Shown here: piece by piece, positions 44,401 to 55,261 of the stretch | Position numbering within the stretch: position 1 is the first letter of the stretch | Layout of the letters: each line of letters begins with the position of its first letter | Assembly (NCBI GenBank): GCA_963556145.1 | Contig: OY744468.1 | Span: 3,596,001-3,660,000, forward strand | DNA: 64,000 nucleotides | Direction: 5' to 3' | Origin: Hygrocybe punicea | Taxonomy: Eukaryota > Basidiomycota > Agaricomycetes > Agaricales > Hygrophoraceae | Translations under genes and position numbers: made by a program | The notes under the pieces: generated by a model | The model's database searches: none | Seen by the model: only the letters and a program-made list of their open reading frames with translations | Told to the model about the DNA's origin: nothing

Positions 44401-44720
44401 AGTAACAGCCAAAGTAAATGCTCAATCCATGAAAAAAGATTACAAAAATCCAACTCAAATCTTGCCTGAAATGCCACCTCCTCTGTGCAATGACAAACAT
44501 GAAGACATGGATGATCAATCTGAATGCATTGAATGCAAGAATGTTGAGTCATGGTGGAACCGATTCAGAAACACTGTGGATGATTTGATACTTCACTCCA
44601 ATGTTCATAATTGTGGTAGATACAAGTCTAATGCTGAGAAAGTCAACAGAAAAGACAGACCCACCTGCATGAACAAACATGGAAAATGCAAAGCTAGATT
44701 TCCAAGACCATTGTTTGAAT
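41458..44720 (+). pseudogene. Helitron Rep protein N-terminal two thirds (copy 3), disrupted
   Basis: The frame starts with a strongly hydrophobic stretch (STILFLQYTILWFGIGTIAW) and continues through the SELGLKSFPL block into the 17-residue repeats. TAA at 42082-42084 interrupts the repeats. A 2-nt (CT) loss at about 42984-42986 relative to copy 2 shifts the frame just before SSGMHKMRANVITF. After that the frame is open to 44720 and includes the HUH motif LTLHMHMMLWL. The catalytic tyrosines, helicase and protease are lost because another element's end begins at 44721. Last residues after FPRPLFE come from that element. Confidence 0.85.
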
Positions 44721-44757
44721 TACGAGTTCTTCCATTTATGGAAAACTCGTTCTTATA
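44721..44757 (+). repeat. Helitron2-type 5' terminus inserted in copy 3
   Basis: TACGAGTTCTTCCATTTATG then GAAAACTCGTTCTTA: a palindrome like those at 8545, 21455 and 23425. Because copy 2 gives the uninterrupted sequence (TTGTTTGAAT followed by CTACTCAAG), the junction is fixed at 44720/44721, a T/T position. Confidence 0.8.
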
Positions 44758-45900
44758 AACCCGGTTTTCAGCCATTGAGGTGATTCATTCATTCATCTCA
44801 GGGACTGAGGGAAAAATGTGTCCAAATATAGCAACTGAGTTCTAAATCCCTTTTGACTGGTTTCATCCGAGAATCCAGAGCCTCTATTGACTTGCACACT
44901 GCATGGATCTTCACCAAATTTGACAATGAGTATGTGATGGGGACCATCCTGCTGGAAAAAAGTTATGGAGTGCATCTGGTATAATTTGGGCTACCTGTGA
45001 GCTATTCTTTGCAAGAGATATGAGTATAGCTACAATAACTGGTGTAATATGGCAAAGTAAAAGATGGTACTTTCTAGCTACATTCTATTGTATGTCTGGG
45101 ACACTTTTGTCCACTTAAGGCAGCTGGTAAATGTGATATCTGAGTCTCTAGAATGCAAATAAGTGAGGGTGGCCCGGAGTTGTGGCTAAAATTCAAGTGG
45201 AGTTTGAAATCCATGTTGAGAGCATTCGAGCTCAGATGAATCCAAAACCTTCTCTTGGTCAACAGCCCCATCCCCCTCCATTTCAGACTCTACTGCCAGC
45301 CCCCTGCTACACCTACTGCCCTACAACTTTCCCATCCTCCTCTACTGTCCCCTAACTCTCTCCAGGAAACTTTTTGGCCTCCAAAAGGTCACCGATGTCT
45401 AGCAATAGTGTCACCAGCAACCCCAGCAACAGAAGCACATTCCGGCTGCTTTGGAGCGCCATGGAGGGTTTCTGAGGGCAGCAGGGGATGTGGTGCACCC
45501 ACCTCCTGCTATACTAGATGAGTTTTCTGTTTTATTAGCTGTCCTGGATCTGAATTGACCATGGGGTGCTCACCCAGGTGTCACCTGCTCCTCCCAGCCT
45601 TTCCACCCTATTCAGCACCCTCCCAGCCTTCTTTCAGTCCCGCTGTAGTCCCAGCACCCATTCGTCACCATCTCCACTGCTTCCTTTACCCCTCTTAGCC
45701 TGTTCTGCCCCTTTTTCACCCTTCTGCTCATTCCCCCTCTCCAATCCTTTCTTTGACCTTTATTGACTCTCTTATCATTCACTTATCACGACTATCTCTC
45801 ATTCCCATCCATTGCCTTCATTGTAGCCATATTGTAATACTTTGTAAATAATTTGACATTTAATGAAATTAATTAAATTACAGATAAGTCCCTATTTGTA
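44758..45900. other. Interior of an inserted element, no gene
   Basis: Low-complexity Pro/Ser-type frames at 45255-45766 lack domains. An AATTAATTAAATTA tract precedes the hairpin below. Confidence 0.35.
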
Positions 45901-45959
45901 GAAGAAAGTGGCTAGCAGGAGATCATCGCAATGCCTGAGGCAATTTTGCTAACCACTTC
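45901..45959. repeat. Two-level hairpin, copy 1 (type C)
   Basis: The outer stem GAAGAAAGTGGCTAGCA pairs with TGCTAACCACTTC. An inner imperfect stem (GATCATCGC/GAGGCAATT region) is enclosed. Same design as 47403-47460. Confidence 0.65.
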
Positions 45960-46057
45960 AGCGACTCTGACTTTAATCCTCATGATCATCAGGGGTGTGC
46001 ACATAGGTATTATACTATTAATCATTAATATATTTGTAACAAACTATATGTCTTATT

Positions 46058-46160
46058 GGATACACTATGAGTACGTGGATTGAAAAAGAGCTTTCCACAT
46101 AGCTGTCACTCAATGTGCAATGGGTTGTTGTCCTTGCATCATGTAACGAGTAGTATTTGA
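46058..46160 (+). pseudogene. Fragment of the last exon of the basic many-exon gene (paralogue of 59448-59545)
   Basis: About 100 bp closely matching the end of the gene at 56788-59542, including GAGCTTTCCACRYAGYTGTC, CAATGGGTTGTYGTCCTYGC and the sequence around and beyond the stop. It has mutations (e.g. ACTATGAG for ACCGCGAA) and no upstream exons, so it is a decayed or captured piece. Confidence 0.8.
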
Positions 46161-47402
46161 TCATTCCTTGATATATAGATCTTTAAGATCGTTGATATCT
46201 ACTTGGTTCAGACCGTTTATTCTGGTTATGTAAGGAAACATGTGCTTATCACGTGTTTGCTGGGGGTCATATGCCTGAATTCTCACGATCCGTCTTTTCT
46301 TTTCCTCTAGTCTTTCACCATGGTCTTCTGGTGTCTACTCCTTTTTATTGCTGCTTCTCTGTGCAATAAATTGTAATAAAAAACTATCCGATGCTATGAA
46401 CAGGTCCTCTGTCCTCCCTCTAAGTACATTTTTCATTTACACTTTATTATTATTTTTATTTGACGATTGCATACAGAGCGCAAAGTCTGTGACTGGCCTT
46501 TTTGTGCCAATGTTTCTACCCTAAACAATCAACGCGTTGAACTATTCTGGAGGATGGATGGGCCTGAAGTCAATGCTTGACATTGACTTCTTTCTTTCTG
46601 GGGTGAACACTTTGTCTTTATTTGGGCGGGTCTTGGTTGCTGGTTAGCTGGGAACGGGAGGGTTAATGGTCGTTCGTCCTTTTCTTTATCTTTTCATACT
46701 CAATTTTTCATTTCATTATATTCGTTTCTGTTTTGTTATGTTGTGTTGTTCAATGCATTCATCATGTCATCATGAGTTCGTCAAATAGATGAGAGGGGTT
46801 GTATTATCACCATGTAGCTATATACCATCATCCATATTTGCCATTCTTCGGCAAGTCATTTACATTTGTGAAAACAATCTGGATAATAATGAAGAAAGAA
46901 TGCACAGCAGGAAATCATGTGCACGAAATAAAAATAGTGTCCAATCACGTGATAAGGATCGTAAGAAAAGAGGGTGCAGCAGGAAGTCACATGCATGGAT
47001 AAGGTGTGCAAAGCTGAGTGCTGTGACCTCATACATGACTTGTAATTTCTGATCAATAGGTATACCAGTTCCTGTACCGTATTCAAAATACTGTCATCCC
47101 CTCAGAATATATCAGTAAAAGCCCTAGAAACAGCTACTTCTATGATATATATCTCATGAAAATTCAAATGCCTATGTGTGGTGTAAACTCACTAGTGCCT
47201 GAATTTGGGCTCAAATCACTTAGTGCTGGTGACAAGCACCTCCATTTCATTTAGTACTATAACCTTTCCCATATAACCTTCAAAATCCATGGAGAATTGA
47301 GTGAGAAACAAATCAAATACTCTACCAAAAATGTCCATTTGGTAATGAATTAATTAATTATTAATAAAATATTTATTAAATAGATATGTCCATATTTGTA
47401 AC
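46161..47402. other. Spacer, no gene
   Basis: AT-rich. A short duplicated GCAGGAAATCATGTGCA / GCAGGAAGTCACATGCA motif lies at 46907 and 46978. An ATTAATTAATTATTAATA tract at 47346 precedes the next hairpin. Confidence 0.35.
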
Positions 47403-47460
47403 AGAAAGTGACAAGCAAGAGATCGCCTCAATGCCCGAGGCGATTTTGCTAGTCACTTTC
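47403..47460. repeat. Two-level hairpin, copy 2 (type C), near-perfect
   Basis: The outer stem GAAAGTGACAAGCA pairs with TGCTAGTCACTTTC and the inner stem ATCGCCTC pairs with GAGGCGAT around an AATGCCC loop. The near-perfect pairing with divergent sequence relative to 45901 (compensating changes such as GTGAC/GTCAC versus GTGGC/..CCAC) suggests the structure matters. Confidence 0.75.
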
Positions 47461-47499
47461 GGCTTATTCAGCAGATGGCAACTTCAACAGCCCCACCAT

Positions 47500-48395
47500 G
47501 ACCCGCACATGCAATCCGTGAGTTTGATATTTTTTGTTCACCTTCGCCCGGATACCACTGACTGATGTTCACACAGGCCGTGATCGATTCCGGCACCCCG
47601 TTTCCAACCGAAATGACGAGTCTGCGCGAGGGGAACGGCCGCACACGCAATCCGTGAGTTGCCCCCCACTTGATTTTTTTTTGTTCACCTTTGCTCGGAT
47701 ACCACTGACTTAAACTCACACAGGCCGTGGTCAGTTCCGGCACCGTGTTTCCACCCGAAACGATGTGTTTGCGCGAGGGGAACGGCTGCACACGCAATCC
47801 GTGAGTGGCCCCCCCCCCTTGTTTTTTTTTGTGCACCGTCGCTCGGAAACCACTGACTCATGTTGACACAGGCCGTGGTCGATTCCGGCACCCTGTTTCC
47901 CCCCGAAGCGATGTGTTTGTGCGAGGGGAACGGCTGCAAACGCAATCCGTGAGTTGCCCCCCCCCCTTGATTTTTTTTGTTCACCTTCGCTCGGATACCA
48001 CTGACTTAGTTTGACACAGACCCTCATCCACTCCGGCACCCCGTTTCCGACCGAAACGACAAGTCTGGGTGAGGGGAACGGCTGCACACGCAATCCGTGA
48101 GTTTCCCCCCCCCCTTGATTTTTTTTTGTGCACCGTCGCTCGGAAACCATTGACTTAAGTTCACACAGGCCGTGATCGATTCCGGCACCCTGTTTCCCCC
48201 CGAAGCGATGTGTTTGTGCGAGGGGAACGGCCGCACACGCAATCCGTGAGTGGCCCCCCCCCCTTGATTTTTCTTGTGCACCGTCGCTCGGATACCACTG
48301 AGTTAAGTTCACACAGACCCTCATCAATTCTGGTATCCTGTTTCCAACTGAAAGGATGAGTTTGGGCGAGGGGAACAGCTGCGTACAGAATCATT
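47500..48395 (+). repeat. Satellite X array, ~148-bp unit, six copies
   Basis: CCGTGAG markers at about 47518, 47654, 47801, 47949, 48097 and 48246. Each unit has a C-run, a T-run, GTTCACCTTCGCTCGGATAC, CACACAGGCCGTG, CCCGTTTCCNACCGAAACGA and GAGGGGAACGGCTGCACACG. The plus/minus open frames are artefacts of the repeat. Confidence 0.9.
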
Positions 48396-49632
48396 CTGTC
48401 TCCACCCACTTTTTTTTTTTCTGTATTTTTTTGTTGCTCCAGCATTGTTGGGAGACCCTTACCTTATGCCTACACTTAATCAATGCTCTACCTTTGTTTG
48501 CACTTGAATGAGCTCTCTCAGCCTTGTTGTATTACTTTAATAGTTGAAATGTTATATTTTTTGCGCAAACAATATTGTTTGGTCACGGTGGTGCATTGCT
48601 TTTTGCTTTCTGCTATACCTACTAGCCCAACAATTGTTTTGGGAGTCCCAGACAATTTAAACTGCCTCTGTGCTTGTCCTAGCCTGATTCTTGGTGTTGT
48701 ACACCAACAATCTTTGCTGTCAAAGCTCATAAACGACAAAGTACGTTGCTTTTTTGAAAGCTGGATTTCACTCATCTTGTGTCTTCATCCTACACATCTA
48801 GAGCCATCTTGGAGATCTTTGCAAGGGTTTCCTTTCCGTAGCTCCAAATCTCCATTTGGTTCAGTGGTTGTGGAGCTATAACTGTTTTACTATTCAGGTA
48901 CATTTGGTTGATATTACAGCAACCCCTAATCATAATTTTATCATCCTAGCAATTATTTTGAAGCCCTTGCTTCCCTCTATCCAACTACCACTAAATCAGC
49001 AGAATCCAACCGCTGGTTCACAAGGTATTTGACTTTTTCTATCCTCACACTCCTATCTCTTTGTCTCAGAGTATACTCATCCAAATCTCTTGATTTTGTA
49101 GCCAATTTGGGACCTCTTGGCAACTTCTTTCTGCTGGTATCTTGGCCTTTCCAAGAGACCACTCTGGTCCCGTGACAAGTCAATTTTTCATTGGCTTTTT
49201 CACTTGCGCTTGGCTTTTCGTCTCCGATTGATCTGGTACTTCTGGGACTAGTTCTGGACTCGCGTATTATCACTCTCATCAGTTCTTGCTGTGGCTGTAG
49301 TGCTGCACATTGGTTTATTAAAAGGAGACTAGAGCAAGGTGAATTACAGAGAAGTGCTACCTCCCTGGGCTCTCTCTACGAGTGTTACCCCAGTTGCTTG
49401 TGATCTAACCAATCACTGCACCGCTCTCTGTAATACAGTGTGTAGGGAGATTGGGCTGGCGGGTTTACAGTTGCCTCCCCTTCCAATTTGGAAGATTCTC
49501 TATTATCAACTACCACTGTTGACACCGATTTCGTCTCTTTGAGAATATACTGGTAGTGTGTACTAGATCCACAGAGAACTGATTTTCAACCTCGCATCTA
49601 TCCCAAACTCCCCACTGTCCTTTGACGTACTC
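48396..49632. other. Upstream region of the TET-like gene; no defined gene
   Basis: A frame at 48483-48881 and an exon-like stretch (AESNRWFT, YSSKSLDFVANLG) near 49000-49130 bounded by a possible GTATTT...CTCAG intron were noted. I cannot assign them to a gene. Confidence 0.35.
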
Positions 49633-52600
49633 ATGGATCTCTCTGACTTGATTAATGTGGAAATGTGTGAACAAAATGCTCCGGTGAGTTCTGAGTACTC
49701 ATTTTAATTTGAGTTGCTTGCTCAAGGTTCTCATAGGATGATGGCAACCAGTTTGATGCTCCTATGGGGTCAAATACCGATCAGATGGACTTGGATGTCG
49801 CAGTTGTCAACAGAAATCAGGACAATCTATCATGTTCGTTTCTATAACATTATATTTTCTTGCTTTTGTTTAATTCTCCTTCAATAGGCCACAATAATCC
49901 TGAATCAGACAATCCAGTTCTCTTTGGTATCAGGGATGTATACAGCATATCTCCTCTGGATCCCTATACAACAGAACCGCCCTACGACTCATTTTGGTGT
50001 GAAGATCAGATATCCAGGACACCTGTATCGTCACCAGCTGTATTGGTTCCACCTCCCCCCACAAATCCTCCTGAGGGATCTGGATTCGTCTATCCTAATG
50101 CGCCATCTTATACATTGGTTCAAGATAACCGTTATCAAAGGGGATACACATATGTAGCCAATTTCGACACGGCTAAGAAAAGCATGGTTCTGGAAACACT
50201 GCTCCATACCATTACCCCTCCAAACATAGGTCCTAGTTTGGTTGATGGGAAACTTGTACACGTTCCAGTTCCTGGCATGATCCTGATGCCTGTTGGCATA
50301 CCATTCGTTAATCGTATAAATGGCTCCAATAAACATATCATCACCGTCGCCTGCATTCAAACCGTTTCCTCCATGCAACAGTATGCGTGCGGCCCAGAAG
50401 TCAGCAGACTCGCTGATGAAGTACTGGAAATAGCCTTTGGAAAACCACCTGTTATTGGCCAGCCTGCTGTTCCTGCCATATACGACCTTGGACTTAAGCA
50501 CAATGACAGGTCCACAACAGACATTGGCGATCCTCGTAATGGTTCCTCCAGTTTGGCCACAACCAAGATTGAGGGTGATGGACGTGGCGTAATTGCACCT
50601 GCTGTTCAAGTTCAACATCCACAGATATCCCGCCTTCTTCGCATCTGTTACCAGCTGTTCCGACACATCATGCCAGCTTGCATCTCCAAGCTGGAGTGGG
50701 ATATGTTTGAGTGGATCTTTTGGGATAACAATGTGCCTGGATTTGGTGGTCCTTTACCGAACAACACTGGTCTGCAAGTCAATGTATCATCTGATATTGG
50801 TGATCTGGCTTCCATGATTGGTCAGTTCCAGGGGAGATTGCACACCAATCGCAATGATTTTCATCCGGCATTTACTCTTTTTATTCTGGCTATACGCTTA
50901 CCTCCAGGTACATGTTCTTGTCATATTTCTTTTCTAAATGCATTTATTAACAATCACAATAGGCAGTGATTCTGGTCCCTTCTTCTTCCCGAGGCCTGCT
51001 TTATACTTCAGGGCAATAAATGTTGCCGTGTTTTTTTCAGTGTTCAAGGGACAGGATCTTCATGGTGGTGAGAAGCCAACTGTAAATCCAGATCCAGTTG
51101 TGGCAAAGGAGTGGCTGGCGCAGACTGGTCTTGGTCAGCTTGCGGATTTGGTCGGCATGCAAAATCAGGTCGGCATGGTTGTATATCCTAATCATGCTGC
51201 ATTTACACGGATTACCCCATTTCTCGTTACCCCAGTCACAGGCTTCGGAAACATGGGATCTCAGTCACATTTCAGCCGTGGATACCCTACCTTTGCTAGT
51301 GATGGCCTACAAATCTTTGGAGATATCGCAACACACAAGAATTTCCTTGCACGTGACCTTGTGTGTAACTCCTGGAATAGCGCCATTCTTGCTGGCATAG
51401 ATTCCCCTGTGCATCCTTCTGTTATGCTGTCCAGCATGACTTATACCGATGAGAATGGGGAGATTTGCAGGATGGCACCTCTTCCATACGATCCGGTCAA
51501 AGACAGGTCTTTTGTGCGACAAATGAGAGGATACTACTCGTGGTATGTGCAGAAGATATGTGATCCACATCATATTCCTATTACGAAGACGGCATATGGA
51601 AATACCCAGCAGCATTTGCGAGAATCATACAAGAATTCATTGGAATCCTCTCGCCCACGACTTGCACCTCTCAATGTCTGACTCCCCATCAAGCCACGAC
51701 TTGCAGTTACTCCAGATCAGGATTCAGACGCTGCTCATTCTACTCTCTCAACACCTTTGTCATCCCCCCCAGCATCGGTGATAGATATCAATTCTGAAGA
51801 GCCTATTGCAGCTGTTGCTGCTAATGTCAGACAGTCAGGATCAAAGCGAAAGGCTCTTTCTCCTGTGACCGAACAGTTGGATGACTCCCATCTTCCTGAA
51901 GCAGATGACACTGTAGAGATTGAGAATGATGATGGCTCAGAGTATGAGATTGAATCTATCCAGGAGGTTGCAATAATTGATGTAAGTATCGTCTGGATTC
52001 TTTCACTTACTCATTACTATTTCCTTTTGTAACTGAAACTCTTTGTTTAGGGGATTCCCCAATGGCGTCTAAGATTCAAGGGATACGGACCATCTGAGGA
52101 CTTGTGGTATGAGCATAAGGGAATTGCGTATGTGTTTCTTTTATTCCATACCAATATCTTTGTAATCTTTTGGATTTAGAAAATCTGCTCCCTGCCTTCT
52201 CAAGGAGTTTTATAGGAATCCCCAGAACAATGTTTGTCCCTTACATGAACTGGTGTCATCAGCTGGGTCCGATGATGATAGCGACACTTTGGATGAGGAT
52301 TGGGTTGACGACCAAGACCCAAAGCCAAACAATACATCTTCTGCACGCCCTCAACCCGACATCATAACTGACCCACCCACAAAGCAACCAAGTTCCTCTG
52401 TAACTACAGGCATGCTTGTTATGCCTGTGGTTTCACAGTTTCTCGGTCCTGTGCCTGATACGTCCTTCAAGATGCTCGATATACTTCTTGATGTGGCCAG
52501 ACTCCAAGAGGAAGCTATTGCACTGGATGCTGGTCGGAACCTTGTTGGCAAGCCTATGGATTCCGATACCATTGTCAAGCCTTCGTGATCGTCTTGACCT

Positions 52601-55006
52601 TGACAATCAGGTCACAGCATTTATGGAACTTGCACCAGAATCAAAGTACACCAACGTATCACCAAATGATGAAGCCACCCTAATTTTGGAACAGATCGTT
52701 GGCTCAGTCGATATTCTCCCTGCCCTGATGGTGGAATCTGAAAAACTGCATTTTCTCCAAAGAGCTATCCAGTGGCAGATGTGTCGTTCCTACTTGGTGT
52801 TCTTTCAGTGGTATGAAGAAAGTGGCCCACATCTGGCGCGACAGGTGGCTAACAGTCATTGAGAACACACAATTAACGCTACTTTCCCATCATTTGCAAA
52901 CTGCGTCAACCATGTCGTACAATATGTCACATGTGTTCGTACTCGACAACAAAGTATTGTTAGTCATGGAACCAAACGACGCAAGACCTCAGCAAAGACA
53001 ACAAATTTACCGACTCCTCATCTCGAGTTCAATGACGATTTCACAAGACTTTCACTCATACCCTCCCATTTTGTTGACAATCGCATCAAGTCCAGTTCTT
53101 CTGCCGTCACACCTCTGCCAATTGTGAATCGGACCATCAACAATGGTGATGCAGCACTTTATGCCATTGTTTCAGAAGTCCTCTTTGCACTGTGGTGTGA
53201 TGCACTTATCATCCCCTCACTTGATACAGCGGATAACCTGTTCAACACCTCTCGACGTCGTAAAATTCCTAACGACTCAAAGACAACTCGGAACAAGAAT
53301 GTAGTTGACCGCTCAATTGTTCGAGGTGGGATTGTTATGGCATTAGTTGATATTGTTGGAGAGGGCATACTGGCATCTGATGGCATCCGCAATTTCCTAT
53401 CCAGTCCAGCCAGGATGTTTACCAAAAACCTGCAGAAGGATGACGCATTCGCCAGTAAACTCATTCGGGATTATGCAAGTACTATGGAACCTCTCATTAC
53501 TCATGTTGAGGATTTGCTGGCCGCTAAACCAAAGATAGCAGATTGGTGTGATTACATTGGAAAGTTGGTTAGTGGTGCTCTGGTGGATCTCGGTGATAGG
53601 AGTCTTTCTGCTCTGCCAGGTGGGACATCCAAGGGATCGAGATCCAAGAAGAAATGCATTCCACGGTCCCCACTCAAGCCTGCTCTTCCCATCAAGAAAT
53701 TGGAGGACATATTGACAGATTCCAAGGCGCCACATTTTGATGCTCTTGCTTTAATCTGCCGTGAAGCTTTATCTGTGGATCATGGAAAGGGCATTCAAGA
53801 CCTCCATCTCAATCGCGTTCTCTTAGGCCAAACGAAGCCGAAGTACCAACGGACACATACACTTAGTCAGACTTACCCATTCCGTCATGCCAGCCCATAT
53901 GCGATTCTGTTTGCAAAACACTTGCCAGCCAGGCAACTCACCGGACGACTAGGTTTGGCCAATGCATTGGTGTTTATGGTTAGTTCTCAATGTGAGGACA
54001 CCATCAAGTTTTTGAACAGCGTCACATTCTGGTCCGATTCACTGGAGGAATGTATAGAGACTTTTGATCAAATTGTCAGGAAAAACTCGCATTTCTACAC
54101 CGATCTACGCTATAATCCCATATCACCATCTTCATCCAAGACCAAGACGAGTAAAGCAGGCGATACAAAGAAGAAAACCGGCTTTTTTGCCCTGAACAGA
54201 CGCGAGCAGGCAGCCTTAGGGTATATTCATTTTGACTCACCAACCATATGGGGTCAGCCTTCCAGTCAGCTCAGTCTATTCTCAAAAATCCCCCATTGAG
54301 ATCCTCTGGTGAATCGTTTTACTGAACTCTTCAGTGATGATTTTCAGACCAGGTGGACGAACTTTCTTGGACCGCTTTTCAACCAAGACCCTGCTTCCTT
54401 CACAGGAAATAAACCGACATGGAACGATATGCATCAGTTTATTTGCAAGCTCAGTGTAGCTGGCTTAGGATCAACAACACAATCCTCCCTTACTGCGTTT
54501 CAACTCACAAATAATCTCACACTTGCACGCCTCTGCACGCCTCCTCTTGTAGAAGACGTAACAGCCTGGATATGGAAGATGAAGAAGGCTGGTGCTTATC
54601 GTGGTCTACAGGAACTAGGATTCGATGTCACATCTCTCCACAGGACCCACACATCATTCAAATGTGTGTTCAAACACTTTGATGATAATCTGTCGCAGCG
54701 TGATCGGTCTTCAATGGGATTTGACATCGGTTGTGGTGTCATTTTTGTGGAGCATATACTGTGCAAAGTCGTTCGCTGGGATAAGCGCTTGGTGTACAAT
54801 TGTGGTCAGGGTGCCAGTCTGGTTGGGCTTGGAGATGTAGCGGCTGGTAAGGTAACATGGGCAAAGGGTGCTAATCATGACGATGCATCCCTTTTTCCAA
54901 TTCCTCTTAAAATGAGTCAGGATCGTCTGACAGAGCTTTTGGTTGACGGTAAGATATCTCTTATATATTTGTTATTGGTTCTCATATCACCTCTTCAGCT
55001 TCTTAG
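49633..55006 (+). pseudogene. TET/JBP-like dioxygenase with chromodomain, seven-plus exons, three in-frame TGAs
   Basis: Exons 49633-49683, 49737-49833, 49888-50907, 50963-51981, 52051-52127 and 52180 onward; a last intron near 54949-54998; stop TAG 55004-55006. The dioxygenase core has GRLHTNRNDFHPAFTLF, RLPPGSDSGPFFF and FKGQDLHGGEKP, a pattern I recall for fungal TET/JBP enzymes, which oxidise methylated bases using Fe(II) and 2-oxoglutarate. The HxD iron motif reads H-T-N here, so an Asp ligand may be lost. Downstream is a chromodomain (YEIESIQEVAIIDG, WRLRFKGYGPSEDLWYE, CLLKEFYRN) with its aromatic cage. A long conserved but unrecognised C-terminal part follows. In-frame TGAs at 51679, 52860 and 54297 and a frameshift near 52570-52600 break it. 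Confidence 0.65.
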
Positions 55007-55261
55007 TTCCATTGCCCTAAATTCTGAATATGTCACTTGAACTTTTGACTTGGTTGTAACATTAATGTATCTTACTGTACTTGTATGTGATGCGGTCCCA
55101 TGATTTATATCGAGTTTCACATGTTTTGTTATGCATGTATTTTGTGCTACTACTACTCAATTTGTCTGTTGGTGATTAAACCGAAGATTTTATATGATTG
55201 AGTCTTTGATTAAACAGTGTTAAATATCTGAAATGTCTCATACTACGTCTCTTGTTCATCC

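Larger units (their letters stand above)
40907..44720 (+). mobile_element. Helitron copy 3, cut at 44720 by another element
   Basis: Collinear with copy 2 from its 5' leader (40907 corresponds to ~19895) to the CKARFPRPLFE block of Rep, where homology stops exactly at 44720 and a Helitron2-type 5' terminus begins. The second half of the gene (tyrosine motif, helicase, protease) is not found to the right within the window. From about 42330 to 44720 it is almost identical to copy 2; left of that it is clearly more divergent. Confidence 0.85.

Noticed and set aside
45255..45766. Proline-rich frames resembling a Gag or mucin
   Set aside because: Low complexity only, with frequent frame changes and no zinc knuckle or protease motif.
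47468..48445. Several 80-200-codon minus-strand frames
   Set aside because: They lie in satellite X and repeat with its period.
13514..54299. TGA recoding (selenocysteine or reassigned codon) to explain in-frame TGAs
   Set aside because: TGA is used as a genuine terminator here (LINE ORF1, the GDIVE gene), no SECIS-like context was apparent, and CpG decay explains the Arg positions better.
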